64,000 nucleotides of DNA, from positions 806,001-870,000 of the forward strand of contig NZ_JAUSYS010000001.1 in NCBI RefSeq assembly GCF_030817015.1, in the 5' to 3' direction. Under the pieces are notes generated by a model. It was not told where the DNA came from and did no database searches. It saw nothing but the letters and a program-made list of their open reading frames with translations. This DNA comes from Arthrobacter sp. V1I7 (GTDB taxonomy: Bacteria; Actinomycetota; Actinomycetes; Actinomycetales; Micrococcaceae). Shown piece by piece: positions 33,311-42,400 of this stretch (position 1 is its first letter; each line of letters begins with the position of its first letter). The position numbers and the translations under genes were made by a program.

Positions 33311-34408
33311 GTGACTACAACGCCGTACCACATCGAGCCCCTCGCCCTCCCGGCCGCCATCGATTCCGCCGACGCCGGCGCCTTCCTGGCAGTCGCGGAG
33401 CTGTGCGATGCCCTGACGCTCGAAACCTGGGGCAACCTGGACCGGTCAGCCCCGCCCGCGGCCCGGCTTCAGGATTGGCGGGACAATGCCTACCGGACGG
33501 TCCGGGTCTTCTTCGTGCGCCAGGGAGGGCGGGTGGTGGGCAGTTCGTGGATCAGGTGCGAAGTCCAGGAGAACCTTCGCAGCGCCCTCCTGCACGTCCA
33601 GGTGCTGAATGAATTCACCCGCCGGGGGATCGGCCGGACGCTGCTGCAGCATGCGCAGGAGCTGGCAGCCGCCGAGGGCCGCACGATCCTGCAGAGCTTT
33701 ACGGAACATCCCGCCGATTTCGACGCCGACGGTCCGGGCCTGCTCCGGCCCGCCACCGGAACGGGGTCCCTGCCCGCCGACGCGCGGGGTGTCCGGTTCG
33801 CGCTGGAGGCAGGCTACCGCCTCGAGCAGGTCGAGCGCTTCAGCGTCCTTGATGTGCCGGCACACGCCGGGACCTGGGATGGCCTGGAACGGGATGCTGT
33901 GGCCAGGGCCGGGGAGGACTATGAGCTCCTCGCCTGGACGGGGAGCTGCCCGGATGATTACGTCGACGAGCTTGCCGTCCTGATGTCCCGGATGAGCACC
34001 GACGTGCCGACCGGAGAGCTGAGCTATGACGAGGAAACCTGGGACGTCGCCCGCGTCCGGCACATCGAGGACATCTGGAAGCGGGCAGGAATCGTCTCCC
34101 TCGTGGCCGCCGCCCGGCACCGGCCCAGCGGTAAGTTGGCCGCCTACTCGGTGCTGCAGCTCACGCCCTCGAAACCCTGGTTGGCGGATCAGGACGACAC
34201 CCTCGTAGCCAAGCCCCACCGCGGCCACCGGCTCGGCATGCTCGTGAAGCTGCTCAACCTGCGTCGTCTGCGGTCCGAATACCCGGGCGTGGAACGCGTG
34301 ATCACGTTCAACGCGGCGGAAAACGATCACATGCTGGACATCAACGTCGCGCTCGGCTTCCGGCCCGCGGGCTGGGACGGCGAATGGCAGCGCATCGTCG
34401 CGGCGTAA
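33311..34408 (+). CDS. Tandem-domain GNAT N-acetyltransferase (first of two paralogs)
   Basis: 365 residues with two GNAT-like halves. The N-terminal half has the acetyl-CoA loop NEFTRRGIGRTLLQHAQELA (about 100-119). The C-terminal half ends RVITFNAAENDHMLDINVAL and GFRPAG. The same architecture and order of motifs recur in the next gene, so the pair arose by duplication. Substrate unknown; mycothiol-synthase-like tandem GNATs form the nearest fold class. GTG start set by a leaderless promoter. Confidence 0.83.
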   Translation: MTTTPYHIEPLALPAAIDSADAGAFLAVAELCDALTLETWGNLDRSAPPAARLQDWRDNAYRTVRVFFVRQGGRVVGSSWIRCEVQENLRSALLHVQVLNEFTRRGIGRTLLQHAQELAAAEGRTILQSFTEHPADFDADGPGLLRPATGTGSLPADARGVRFALEAGYRLEQVERFSVLDVPAHAGTWDGLERDAVARAGEDYELLAWTGSCPDDYVDELAVLMSRMSTDVPTGELSYDEETWDVARVRHIEDIWKRAGIVSLVAAARHRPSGKLAAYSVLQLTPSKPWLADQDDTLVAKPHRGHRLGMLVKLLNLRRLRSEYPGVERVITFNAAENDHMLDINVALGFRPAGWDGEWQRIVAA

Positions 34409-34449
34409 CCCATGGAACGGTGGGCCAAACCGGCATATGCTGGCGGTCA

Positions 34450-34471
34450 AAGCCCGGCCTAAGCCGGGCTT
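34450..34471 (+). terminator. Hairpin between the two GNAT genes
   Basis: AAGCCCGGC (34450-34458), loop CTAA, GCCGGGCTT (34463-34471): perfect 9-bp stem. A TATGCT box (34436-34441) sits just before it, so it could lie at the 5' end of the second gene's mRNA instead of ending the first. Confidence 0.55.
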
Positions 34472-34515
34472 CAGGCACCCGTAGGGGATGCAGAACGGCT
34501 GGGATGGTGTCCTCC

Positions 34516-35625
34516 ATGGCAAATGACGTACGGATTGAACAGCTTTGGATCCCCGACGCCGTGGACGGACCGGACGCCGCCGACTTCCTGGCCGCGATTG
34601 AAGTGGGCCGCAAGGTGCGCATGCAGACCTGGGGGAGTGACGACCTCGCGTACGCTCCGCAGGAGAAGCTGCTCGAGATGGCGGACCCCTATGAACGCCA
34701 GGTGATCCTCGTGGCCAAGATCGGCAGCGAGATCGTCGGCACCGTGGACATTGCGTTGCCGCTCTCGGACAACCTTGACCTCGCCGAATTCACGCTCGAC
34801 ATCCTGCCGGAGTTCCAGGGGCAGGGCGTGGGCCGGCAACTGCTCGAAGCTGCGGAACACTTCGCCCGGGACGAGGGCAGGCACACGATCCTGATCGACA
34901 CGAACCATCCGGGCGCGTCGCTGGGCGACAGCGAGGCCGGGCAGCTTGTCCCCGGCAGCGGCCTCGGTTTCGTTCCGCTGGGCACCCGCGAGGTGGAGTT
35001 CGCCCGGCACACCGGTTACACCCTGCAGCACATCGAAAAATTCAGCGCCTGCGCCCTGCCGCTCGATACTAAGCTCGTGGCCGAACTGGAGGCCGAGGCG
35101 GAGGAAGCCAACGGTGGCCGCTACCGCCTGCATCACTGGACCGACCGGTGCCCTGACCAGTGGCTCGAGTCCGTCGCGGCGCTGGAAAACCGTGCCGGTG
35201 AAGACGGAGTGCCGGGAGTCGACATGGAGGACATGGTGTTCGACGGCGGGATCCTCCGCGAGGCGGAAGAGATCGCGATCGTGCAGGGCCGCCGCACGGT
35301 AGTCACCGCCGTCGAACATATCGCCACCGGCGAGCTCGTCGGCCTGACCACCATCAGCGTGCTCGCGCTGCGCCCCGACGTCGTGTTCCAGGACGACACG
35401 GTGGTCCTTCAGGAGCACCGCGGCAACAAGCTCGGCCTGCTGATCAAGGTCGCCAACATGGTGCGGCTCTCGGAACAGTTCCCCGATGCCAGGGTCCTCT
35501 ACACCTGGAACGCCCCGGAAAACCGGTACCTGCTCAAGGTCAACCAGCAGCTCGGTTTCACCACTGCGGGCGTGACCGGGATCTGGCAGAAGGAACTGCC
35601 GGACTTCGGGCCCAGCGTCAGCTGA
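34516..35625 (+). CDS. Tandem-domain GNAT N-acetyltransferase (second of two paralogs)
   Basis: 369 residues, same layout as the preceding gene: N-terminal GNAT with DILPEFQGQGVGRQLLEAAE (acetyl-CoA loop) and C-terminal half ending YTWNAPENRYLLKVNQQLGF. It has extra acidic sequence in the linker (EAEAEEANGG). The start is ambiguous between ATG 34504, GTG 34507 and ATG 34516; I chose 34516 because MANDVRIEQLWIP matches a compact domain start. Function unknown. Confidence 0.82.
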   Translation: MANDVRIEQLWIPDAVDGPDAADFLAAIEVGRKVRMQTWGSDDLAYAPQEKLLEMADPYERQVILVAKIGSEIVGTVDIALPLSDNLDLAEFTLDILPEFQGQGVGRQLLEAAEHFARDEGRHTILIDTNHPGASLGDSEAGQLVPGSGLGFVPLGTREVEFARHTGYTLQHIEKFSACALPLDTKLVAELEAEAEEANGGRYRLHHWTDRCPDQWLESVAALENRAGEDGVPGVDMEDMVFDGGILREAEEIAIVQGRRTVVTAVEHIATGELVGLTTISVLALRPDVVFQDDTVVLQEHRGNKLGLLIKVANMVRLSEQFPDARVLYTWNAPENRYLLKVNQQLGFTTAGVTGIWQKELPDFGPSVS

Positions 35626-35630
35626 CCCCG

Positions 35631-35660
35631 GCGCCGGCATCCGCCCCCGGACGCCGGCGC
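35631..35660 (+). terminator. GC hairpin after the GNAT pair
   Basis: GCGCCGGC (35631-35638) pairs with GCCGGCGC (35653-35660); no T run. Confidence 0.5.
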
Positions 35661-35727
35661 AAGTCCCTCACCGGGCGCGGACCGGGCGCGGCCCGGCGAC
35701 TGTCCGGCGACGGTCCGGTGCCCCGAT

Positions 35728-35757
35728 TTGGAGCTTCCCTCCCGCACCCCGTAAGCT
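35728..35757 (+). promoter_or_regulatory. Promoter of rplJ-rplL
   Basis: -35 TTGGAG (35728-35733), 18-bp spacer, -10 TAAGCT (35752-35757). This gives a leader of about 255 nt before rplJ. Confidence 0.6.
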
Positions 35758-35762
35758 GGGAG

Positions 35763-36021
35763 GACCAAAGACCGTCGGTTGTTGGAAATCCACTCTCCCA
35801 AGCAAGGCTCACCTCTGCAGTCGCGCCGGGAGGGCCAGTGGATCTCCGGACGAAGGACCCTGAACATAGGGCGGCCGGCGCAGGTGAACGAAGCAAAGCT
35901 CCGTGGTTCTGGACCGCGTCGAGACAAGCCCCGTGCATCTGCGCGGGGCGTTTTTAGTTTTAGCTCTGTTGAGCGGGGACCGGGAAACAAAACCACCGGC
36001 ACTATCCCCGGAAGGAGGGTT
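35763..36021 (+). promoter_or_regulatory. Long rplJ leader, candidate L10 autoregulatory region
   Basis: A 5' untranslated region of roughly 255 nt ending in AAGGAGGG before ATG. It holds several G+A-rich unpaired-looking blocks and a terminator-like hairpin. In many bacteria the L10(L12)4 complex binds such a leader (Rfam L10_leader) to control its own synthesis. Size and position fit; I did not compute the fold. Confidence 0.6.
35928..35955 (+). terminator. Terminator-like hairpin inside the rplJ leader (attenuator)
   Basis: GCCCCGTGC (35928-35936), loop ATCT, GCGCGGGGC (35941-35949), then GTTTTT. It lies 67 nt upstream of the rplJ start and downstream of its promoter, so full-length transcription requires read-through or antitermination. 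Confidence 0.8.
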
Positions 36022-36645
36022 ATGGCAACGCCTAGCAAGGTTTCAGCAGTAGCTGAGATCACTAACGATTTCAAGGAATCGAACGCCGCTGTCCTGACCG
36101 AATACCGTGGGCTCACCGTTGCACAGCTCAAGCAGCTGCGTGTCTCTCTCGGCCAGGACACCAAGTTCTCGGTCGTAAAGAACACCCTGACCGCCATTGC
36201 AGCCAAGGAAGCTGGTGTCGAAGCATTCAACGACCAGCTCTCCGGCCCCACTGCAATCGCGTTCATCAAGGGTGACGCAGTTGCCGCTGCCAAGAGCCTG
36301 ACGGATTTTGCCAAGGCCAACAAGCAGCTGGTTATCAAGACCGGTTACTTCGAGGGCAAGGCACTGAACGCGAGCGAAGTCGCTGCCCTGGCAGCACTCG
36401 AGTCCCGCGAGCTGCAGCTCGCCAAGGTTGCAGGCATCCTCAAGGCTCCTGCTGCCGCCGCTGCACGCATCATCGACGCACTGCGTCTCAAGCTTGAAGA
36501 AGAGAACGGTGCGCCGGCAGCAGCCGAAGCACCCGCCGCTGAAGAAGCTCCGGCCGAGGCTGTTGCTCCGGCCGATGCTCCCGCAGCAGATGCAGCAGCA
36601 GAAGCCGAAGCTCCGGCCGACGCCGCAGCCCCCGAAGAGAAGTAA
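36022..36645 (+). CDS. rplJ: 50S ribosomal protein L10
   Basis: Base of the L7/L12 stalk. 207 residues, longer than the usual 165-175 because of an Ala/Pro/Glu-rich tail (about 170-207). The rRNA-binding N-terminal domain (EITNDFKESNAAVLTEYRGL) is normal, and the helix that docks L12 dimers lies at about 135-165. AAGGAGGG precedes the ATG. Longer upstream frames are not used. Confidence 0.96.
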   Translation: MATPSKVSAVAEITNDFKESNAAVLTEYRGLTVAQLKQLRVSLGQDTKFSVVKNTLTAIAAKEAGVEAFNDQLSGPTAIAFIKGDAVAAAKSLTDFAKANKQLVIKTGYFEGKALNASEVAALAALESRELQLAKVAGILKAPAAAAARIIDALRLKLEEENGAPAAAEAPAAEEAPAEAVAPADAPAADAAAEAEAPADAAAPEEK

Positions 36646-36722
36646 CTCTCTTTCAAACCAGACTCCGGTGTGAAGGCAATGGCTCAGGCCGCCGAGCACC
36701 ACTATAGGAAGGACGCCACACC

Positions 36723-37100
36723 ATGGCGAAGCTCACCAACGAAGAGCTCATTGAAGCTTTCAAGGAACTGACCATCATCGAGCTCTCCGAGTTCGTCAAG
36801 CTCTTCGAAGAGACCTTCGAAGTTACCGCTGCCGCGGTTGCAGTTGCTGGCCCCGCCGGCGGCGGCGCTGCTGAAGAAGCTGAAGAGCAGACCGAATTCG
36901 ACGTCGTCCTGGAACACCCGGGCGACAAGAAGATCGCAGTGATCAAGGAAGTACGCGCAATCACTTCCCTGGGCCTCAAGGAAGCCAAGGACCTGGTTGA
37001 CAGCGCTCCCAAGGCTGTTCTCGAAGGTGTCACCAAGGAAGCTGCCGAGAAGGCTGTTGCACAGCTCGAAGAAGCTGGCGCTCGCGTTACCCTCAAGTAA
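36723..37100 (+). CDS. rplL: 50S ribosomal protein L7/L12
   Basis: Flexible stalk protein that recruits translation GTPases. 125 residues: N-terminal dimerisation helices, an Ala/Gly hinge ([13 protein letters not shown], about 45-57) and the C-terminal domain with [20 protein letters not shown], the EF-G/EF-Tu binding face. AGGAAGG lies about 8 nt before ATG. The 77-nt gap after rplJ has no terminator. Confidence 0.98.
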   Translation: MAKLTNEELIEAFKELTIIELSEFVKLFEETFEVTAAAVAVAGPAGGGAAEEAEEQTEFDVVLEHPGDKKIAVIKEVRAITSLGLKEAKDLVDSAPKAVLEGVTKEAAEKAVAQLEEAGARVTLK

Positions 37101-37151
37101 CTCGCGGCTCCGGGAAGGGTCGGAAACGGCCTGTTCCCAGCTTGGTTCCGG

Positions 37152-37182
37152 AAACCCCGTCCACTCCGGTGGGCGGGGTTTT
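37152..37182 (+). terminator. Intrinsic terminator after rplL
   Basis: AAACCCCGTCCAC (37152-37164) pairs with GTGGGCGGGGTTT (37169-37181, one G-T pair), loop TCCG, ending in TTTT. Confidence 0.9.
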
Positions 37183-37221
37183 CCGCGTTTTGACCAACGC
37201 TGCCGGTCAGGTCCGGGCAGC

Positions 37222-37361
37222 GGTGCCGCCAGGCCCGGTGAGTCAGCTCGGTGCCGCCAGGCCCGGTGAGTCAGCTCGGTGCCGCCAGGCCCGGTGAGTC
37301 AGTTCGGTGCCGCCAGGCCCGCTGAGTCAGTTCGGTGCCGCCAGGCCCGCTGAGTCAGCTC
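37222..37361. repeat. Five-copy 28-bp tandem repeat at the 3' end of ybaK
   Basis: Unit GGTGCCGCCAGGCCCGGTGA-GTCAGCTC (28 bp) starts at 37222, 37250, 37278, 37306 and 37334. Copies differ only at two positions (GGTGAG/GCTGAG and AGCTC/AGTTC). The last copy contains the ybaK stop codon (37355-37357, minus strand). Units are contiguous with no spacers. Confidence 0.95.
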
Positions 37362-37870
37362 GGGTCCGAAATGTCCGCGATGACGGCGTCCAGGGCGCCC
37401 GTCAGGGCGTCGGCGTCGACGAAGGCGCTGTAGCCGTGTTCACCGGCTCCCATGGAAATCCGCCGGCCGCTGATACTCCGGTCGGCGTACACCGGCCAGG
37501 CCACCGTGCTGCCGAGCGGCGTGATGGTGCCGCGCTCGTAGCCCGTGGCCGCCAGTGCGACGTCCGCCGCCGGCAGTGACAGCTTGTTGACGCCCACGAG
37601 CGCCCGGAGCTTGGGCCAGGAAATCTGCCGGTCCCCAGGGATCAGGGCGAACAGGAAGCTTCCGTCCTTGTGCTTGACGACGAGGGATTTCACAATGTCC
37701 CCCGGCTGGATCCCGAGGATTCGTGCGGCCTCCTCGAGGCTGTTCGCGGCGAGGCGCTCGACGACGCGGACCTCCAGCCCCCGGGCGGCGGCGTCGGCCA
37801 GGAAGCGCTCCCGGCCCTTCCCGCCGTCGGCTCCGCCCGCGACGGCGGTCGCTGCTCCCTTGTCCTTCAC
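37355..37870 (-). CDS. ybaK: YbaK/EbsC-family Cys-tRNA(Pro) deacylase
   Basis: 171 residues, the single-domain prolyl-tRNA editing fold that hydrolyses Cys-tRNA(Pro) or related mischarged tRNAs. The signature PGDIVKSLVVKHKDGSFLFA with the catalytic Lys (KSLVVKH), PKLRALVGVNKLSLP and ITPLGST are present. GTG at 37870 lies 7 nt after the thiolase stop, which indicates one operon. The stop codon lies in the last unit of the 28-bp repeat. Confidence 0.88.
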   Translation of the reverse strand: MKDKGAATAVAGGADGGKGRERFLADAAARGLEVRVVERLAANSLEEAARILGIQPGDIVKSLVVKHKDGSFLFALIPGDRQISWPKLRALVGVNKLSLPAADVALAATGYERGTITPLGSTVAWPVYADRSISGRRISMGAGEHGYSAFVDADALTGALDAVIADISDPS

Positions 37871-37877
37871 GACCGTC

Positions 37878-39077
37878 TCAGTCGCGGTACAGCAGGAGGG
37901 CTTCGCCCTGGCCCCCGCCGCCGCAGAGGGAGACGGCCGCCTTGCCGCTGCCCCTCCGTTTCAGTTCGTGCGCCGCGTGCAGCGCCAGCCGGGCACCGGA
38001 GGCGCCGATCGGGTGTCCCAGGGCGATGGCCCCGCCGTGGAGGTTGCATTTGTCCAGCGGGTACTCGAGATCCTTGAGGGACTGGACGGCCACGGAGCCG
38101 AAAGCTTCGTTGATTTCGATGAAGTCCAGGTCCGCGGTGGACCAGCCCGCCTTGTCCAGCGCGCTCTGGATGGCATTGGAGGGCTGGGAGTGCAGCGAGT
38201 TGTCGGGGCCGGCAACCTGCCCGGGCTTGCCGACAACGGCAAGATAATCCAGCCCGTTGTCCTCGGCGAACTTCCGCGAGCAGAGCACGAGGGCCGCGGC
38301 GCCGTCGGACAGGGGAGAGGAGTTGCCCGCAGTGATCGTCCCGTCCGTGACGAAGGCCGCCCGCAGCCCGGCCAGCGACTGCACCGTGGTGTTGGGGCGG
38401 ATGCCTTCGTCGGCCTCCACGACGACCGGATCGCCCTTGCGCTGCTTGACGCTGATCGGGGCAATCTCGCCGTCGAACACCCCGTCCTTCGCTGCCCGGG
38501 CAGCGCGCTGGTGCGAGGCGGCGGCGACCTCGTCCTGGGAAGTGCGGTCGATGCCCAGGACGAGGTTCTTGCTCTCGGTCGACAGCCCCATGGACTGGCC
38601 GTCGAAGGCATCGGTCAGGCCGTCGTGGGCGGCGGCGTCGAGCGCCTGCACGGTTCCGTAGGTCCAGCCCTGCCGGGAGCCGGGAAGGACGTGCGGGGCG
38701 CGCGTCATGGATTCCTGGCCGCCGGCGACGACGACCGTGGCGTCGCCGCCGCGGATCATCCGGGCAGCGTCAATGACGGCGGTGAGGCCGGAGAGGCAGA
38801 CCTTGTTGATGGTGACAGTGGGGACGTTCCAGCCGATGCCGGCGGCGACGGCGCTCTGGCGCGCGGGGTTCTGGCCCGCTCCGGCCTGCAGTACCTGGCC
38901 CATGATGACCGAGTCCACCTGATCGGCTTTCACCCCGCTGGCGGCCAGCGCCGCCCGGATCGCGTGGGCACCGAGCTCCACGGCCGTGAAGCTGGCCAGC
39001 TGGCCATTGAGGCGGCCCAGGGGCGTGCGGGAAGCGGCAAGGATGACAACATCATTGTTGTCCGCGGAGTTGCTCAT
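37878..39077 (-). CDS. Acetyl-CoA C-acetyltransferase (thiolase)
   Basis: Condenses two acetyl-CoA or cleaves 3-ketoacyl-CoA. 399 residues, normal thiolase II length. Nucleophilic cysteine C94 in NKVCLSGL, the His of NEAFGS, ALGHPIGASGARL with the catalytic His, and the second cysteine in SLCGGGGQGEALL are all present. GGAAGAGGA precedes the ATG. On the opposite strand from the surrounding core operons. Biosynthetic or degradative use cannot be decided here. Confidence 0.93.
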   Translation of the reverse strand: MSNSADNNDVVILAASRTPLGRLNGQLASFTAVELGAHAIRAALAASGVKADQVDSVIMGQVLQAGAGQNPARQSAVAAGIGWNVPTVTINKVCLSGLTAVIDAARMIRGGDATVVVAGGQESMTRAPHVLPGSRQGWTYGTVQALDAAAHDGLTDAFDGQSMGLSTESKNLVLGIDRTSQDEVAAASHQRAARAAKDGVFDGEIAPISVKQRKGDPVVVEADEGIRPNTTVQSLAGLRAAFVTDGTITAGNSSPLSDGAAALVLCSRKFAEDNGLDYLAVVGKPGQVAGPDNSLHSQPSNAIQSALDKAGWSTADLDFIEINEAFGSVAVQSLKDLEYPLDKCNLHGGAIALGHPIGASGARLALHAAHELKRRGSGKAAVSLCGGGGQGEALLLYRD

Positions 39078-39223
39078 GGTTTCCTCTTCCGATCATTTTC
39101 GAGTTAAACCTAGGTTATCGTGAGCCCGATCACCTATCCACACCGCTTCCGGCCCGGCCCGGGCGGGGAGCCCAGGACGCGTGCCGCCGGGCGGGGGCCG
39201 CCATGGCGGACGGAAGCCGGTGC

Positions 39224-39252
39224 TTGCAATCGGAACGGAAGTGGGGTAGACA
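39224..39252 (+). promoter_or_regulatory. Candidate rpoB promoter
   Basis: -35 TTGCAA (39224-39229), 17-bp spacer, -10 TAGACA (39247-39252), about 240 nt before rpoB. The 417 bp from 39078 to 39494 hold no gene. Confidence 0.4.
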
Positions 39253-39309
39253 AGTAGGTTGCTTTGCCGTATCGTAGAGATTTGCGTCTTCCCTGTTTAC
39301 CTTCAGCCT

Positions 39310-39405
39310 TCATATAGCGGTGGGCTTAGCCTGGCAGCTGCGCCATCAATGTGCCGTCAACAGCGGCACCAACATGGACAGCGCGGGTCCCGGGTCATAT
39401 AGCGG
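39310..39405 (+). repeat. Two copies of TCATATAGCGG in the rpoB leader
   Basis: The 11-mer TCATATAGCGG occurs at 39310-39320 and 39395-39405, 85 bp apart, in an otherwise GC-rich leader. Confidence 0.7.
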
Positions 39406-39494
39406 AACCGGACTGGTAGCACTGCGGAGTCACTCTGCAGGGTGCATAACGGGGGAGATCTGAAAACGCCTGAAGGTCTGTGGAAGGATCCCTC

Positions 39495-42400
39495 TTGGTC
39501 GCCTCGAGCACCTCTAATGTAAACAACGCTGCAACCGCTATCAATGCCGAAAGCACCGACGGTGCAACCCGGCGGCTCTCATTCGCAAAGATTCACGAAC
39601 CTCTTGACGTTCCGAATCTGCTTGCCCTGCAAACGGACAGCTTCGACTGGCTGGTCGGAAATGAACGCTGGCAGGCCCGCGTAGCGAAGGCCGTCGAAGA
39701 AGGCGACCTGAGCGTCGCCACGTCCTCCGGTCTTTCCGACATCTTCGAAGAGATCTCCCCGATCGAGGATTTCCAGGGCACCATGTCCCTGAGCTTCTCC
39801 GAGCCGGAGTTCGCTGACCCGAAGTACACCATGGCCGAGTGCAAGGACCGGGACGCTACCTACTCGGCTCCGCTGTACGTTAAAGCCGAATTCATGAACA
39901 ACAACACGGGCGAAATCAAGCAGCAGACCGTGTTCATGGGTGACTTCCCGCTGATGACCGAAAAGGGCACCTTCGTCGTCAACGGCACCGAGCGTGTTGT
40001 CGTCTCCCAGCTGGTCCGTTCCCCGGGCGCGTACTTCGAGCGCACCGCCGACAAGACCAGCGACAAGGACATCTTCACCGCGAAGATCATCCCGTCCCGC
40101 GGCGCCTGGTTCGAACTCGAAATCGACAAGCGCGACCAGGTCGGCGTTCGCCTCGACCGCAAGCGCAAGCAGTCCGTCACGGTGCTGCTGAAGGCCCTCG
40201 GCTGGACCGAAGGCCAGATCCTCGAAGAGTTCGGCCAGTACGACTCCATGCGCGCAACGCTGGAGAAGGACGCCACCGAAACCCGCGAAGACGCCTTGCT
40301 GGACATCTACCGGAAGCTGCGACCGGGCGAGCCGCCCACGGTCGAGGCTGCCCAGTCCCTGCTGGACAACCTGTACTTCAACTCCAAGCGCTACGATCTG
40401 GCCAAGGTCGGCCGTTACAAGATCAACCGCAAGCTTGGCATCGACCGCTCCCTTGGTGACAAGGAAGCGTCCGTCCTGCACGTGGAAGACATCGTCGCGA
40501 TGATCAAGTTCCTCGTTGCCCTGCACGCCGGTGAGAAGACCCTCACGGGCAAGCGTGACGGCCAGGACCACGAGCTGCGCGTTGAGATCGACGACATCGA
40601 CCACTTCGGCAACCGCCGCATCCGCGCCGTCGGCGAGCTCATCGAGAACCAGGTCCGCACCGGCCTGTCCCGCATGGAGCGCGTTGTCCGCGAGCGTATG
40701 ACGACCCAGGACGTCGAGGCCATCACGCCGCAGACGCTGATCAACATCCGCCCCGTCGTGGCAGCCATCAAGGAGTTCTTCGGAACGTCCCAGCTGTCAC
40801 AGTTCATGGACCAGAACAACCCGCTCTCGGGCTTGACCCACAAGCGCCGCCTGTCCGCGCTGGGCCCGGGCGGTCTGTCCCGCGACCGTGCAGGCATGGA
40901 AGTCCGAGACGTTCACCCGTCGCACTACGGACGCATGTGCCCGATCGAAACCCCGGAAGGCCCGAACATCGGCCTGATCGGTTCGCTGGCTTCCTACGGA
41001 CGGATCAACCCGTTCGGCTTCATCGAGACGCCGTACCGTCTCGTGTCCGAGGGTGTTGTCTCCGATGAGGTCCAGTACCTGACGGCCGACGACGAAGCCG
41101 AGGTCCTGATCGCACAGGCCAACGCTCCGCTCGATGCGAACAAGAAGTTCGCCGAAGAGACAGTCCTCGTCCGCGCCCGTGGTGGTGGAGGCGAGCCCGT
41201 GCTGGTTCCCGCCGCCGACGTCGAGTTCATGGACGTTTCCCCGCGCCAGATGGTGTCCGTGGCTACCGCCCTGATCCCGTTCCTCGAGCATGACGATGCA
41301 AACCGCGCCCTCATGGGTGCCAACATGCAGCGCCAGGCCGTGCCGCTGGTCCGTTCCGAGGCGCCGTTCGTCGGTACCGGCATGGAGCGCGCCGCAGCAG
41401 TCGATGCCGGTGACGTCGTCATCGCGAAGAAGGCAGGTGTGGTGACCGAGGTCTCCGCTGAGCTGGTCATCATGCTCAACGACGACGGTACGGAAACCAA
41501 CTACCGGATCAACAAGTTCGCCCGCTCCAACCAGGGCAACTGCTACAACCACCGCGTTCTGGTGAGCGAAGGCCAGCGCCTGGAGGTCGGCGGCATCATC
41601 GCCGACGGCCCGGCAACGGACCAGGGCGAACTTGCCCTCGGTAAGAACCTGCTCGTGGCATTCATGTCATGGGAAGGCCACAACTTCGAGGATGCCATCA
41701 TCCTGTCCCAGCGCATCGTGGCTGAGGACGTTCTTTCCTCCATCCACATCGAGGAGCACGAGATCGATGCCCGCGACACCAAACTTGGTGCCGAGGAAAT
41801 CACCCGTGACATCCCCAACGTGTCCGAGGAGGTCCTGGCCGGCCTGGACGAGCGTGGCATCATCCACATCGGTGCCGAGGTTGAAGCCGGCGACATCCTG
41901 GTCGGAAAGGTCACACCCAAGGGCGAGACCGAGCTGACTCCGGAAGAGCGCCTGCTGCGCGCCATCTTCGGTGAGAAGTCCCGCGAAGTGCGCGACACCT
42001 CGCTGAAGGTTCCGCACGGCGAGTCCGGCACCGTGATCGGTGTCCGTGTCTTCGACCGCGACAACGACGACGAGCTGCCCCCGGGCGTCAACCAGCTGGT
42101 CCGCGTCTACGTCGCTGCCAAGCGCAAGATCACCGACGGCGACAAGCTCGCCGGCCGTCACGGCAACAAGGGCGTCATCTCCAAGATCCTCCCGATCGAG
42201 GACATGCCCTTCCTTGCCGACGGTACCCCCGTTGATATCGTCCTGAACCCGTTGGGTGTTCCGGGCCGTATGAACGTCGGCCAGGTGCTGGAAACGCACC
42301 TCGGCTGGGTTGCCAAGACCGGCTGGAAGATCGAGGGCGAGCCCGACTGGGTCAAGCAGCTGCCGAACCTGCCGCGCGAGAGTGGCTCGACCACTGTTGC

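Noticed and set aside
37222..37361. CRISPR array at the 28-bp repeats
   Set aside because: Units are contiguous with no spacers and no cas genes are present.
40780..40875. Rifampicin-resistance changes in rpoB
   Set aside because: The cluster region is wild type at the positions matching E. coli D516, H526 and S531; rpsL K43 and K88 are also wild type.
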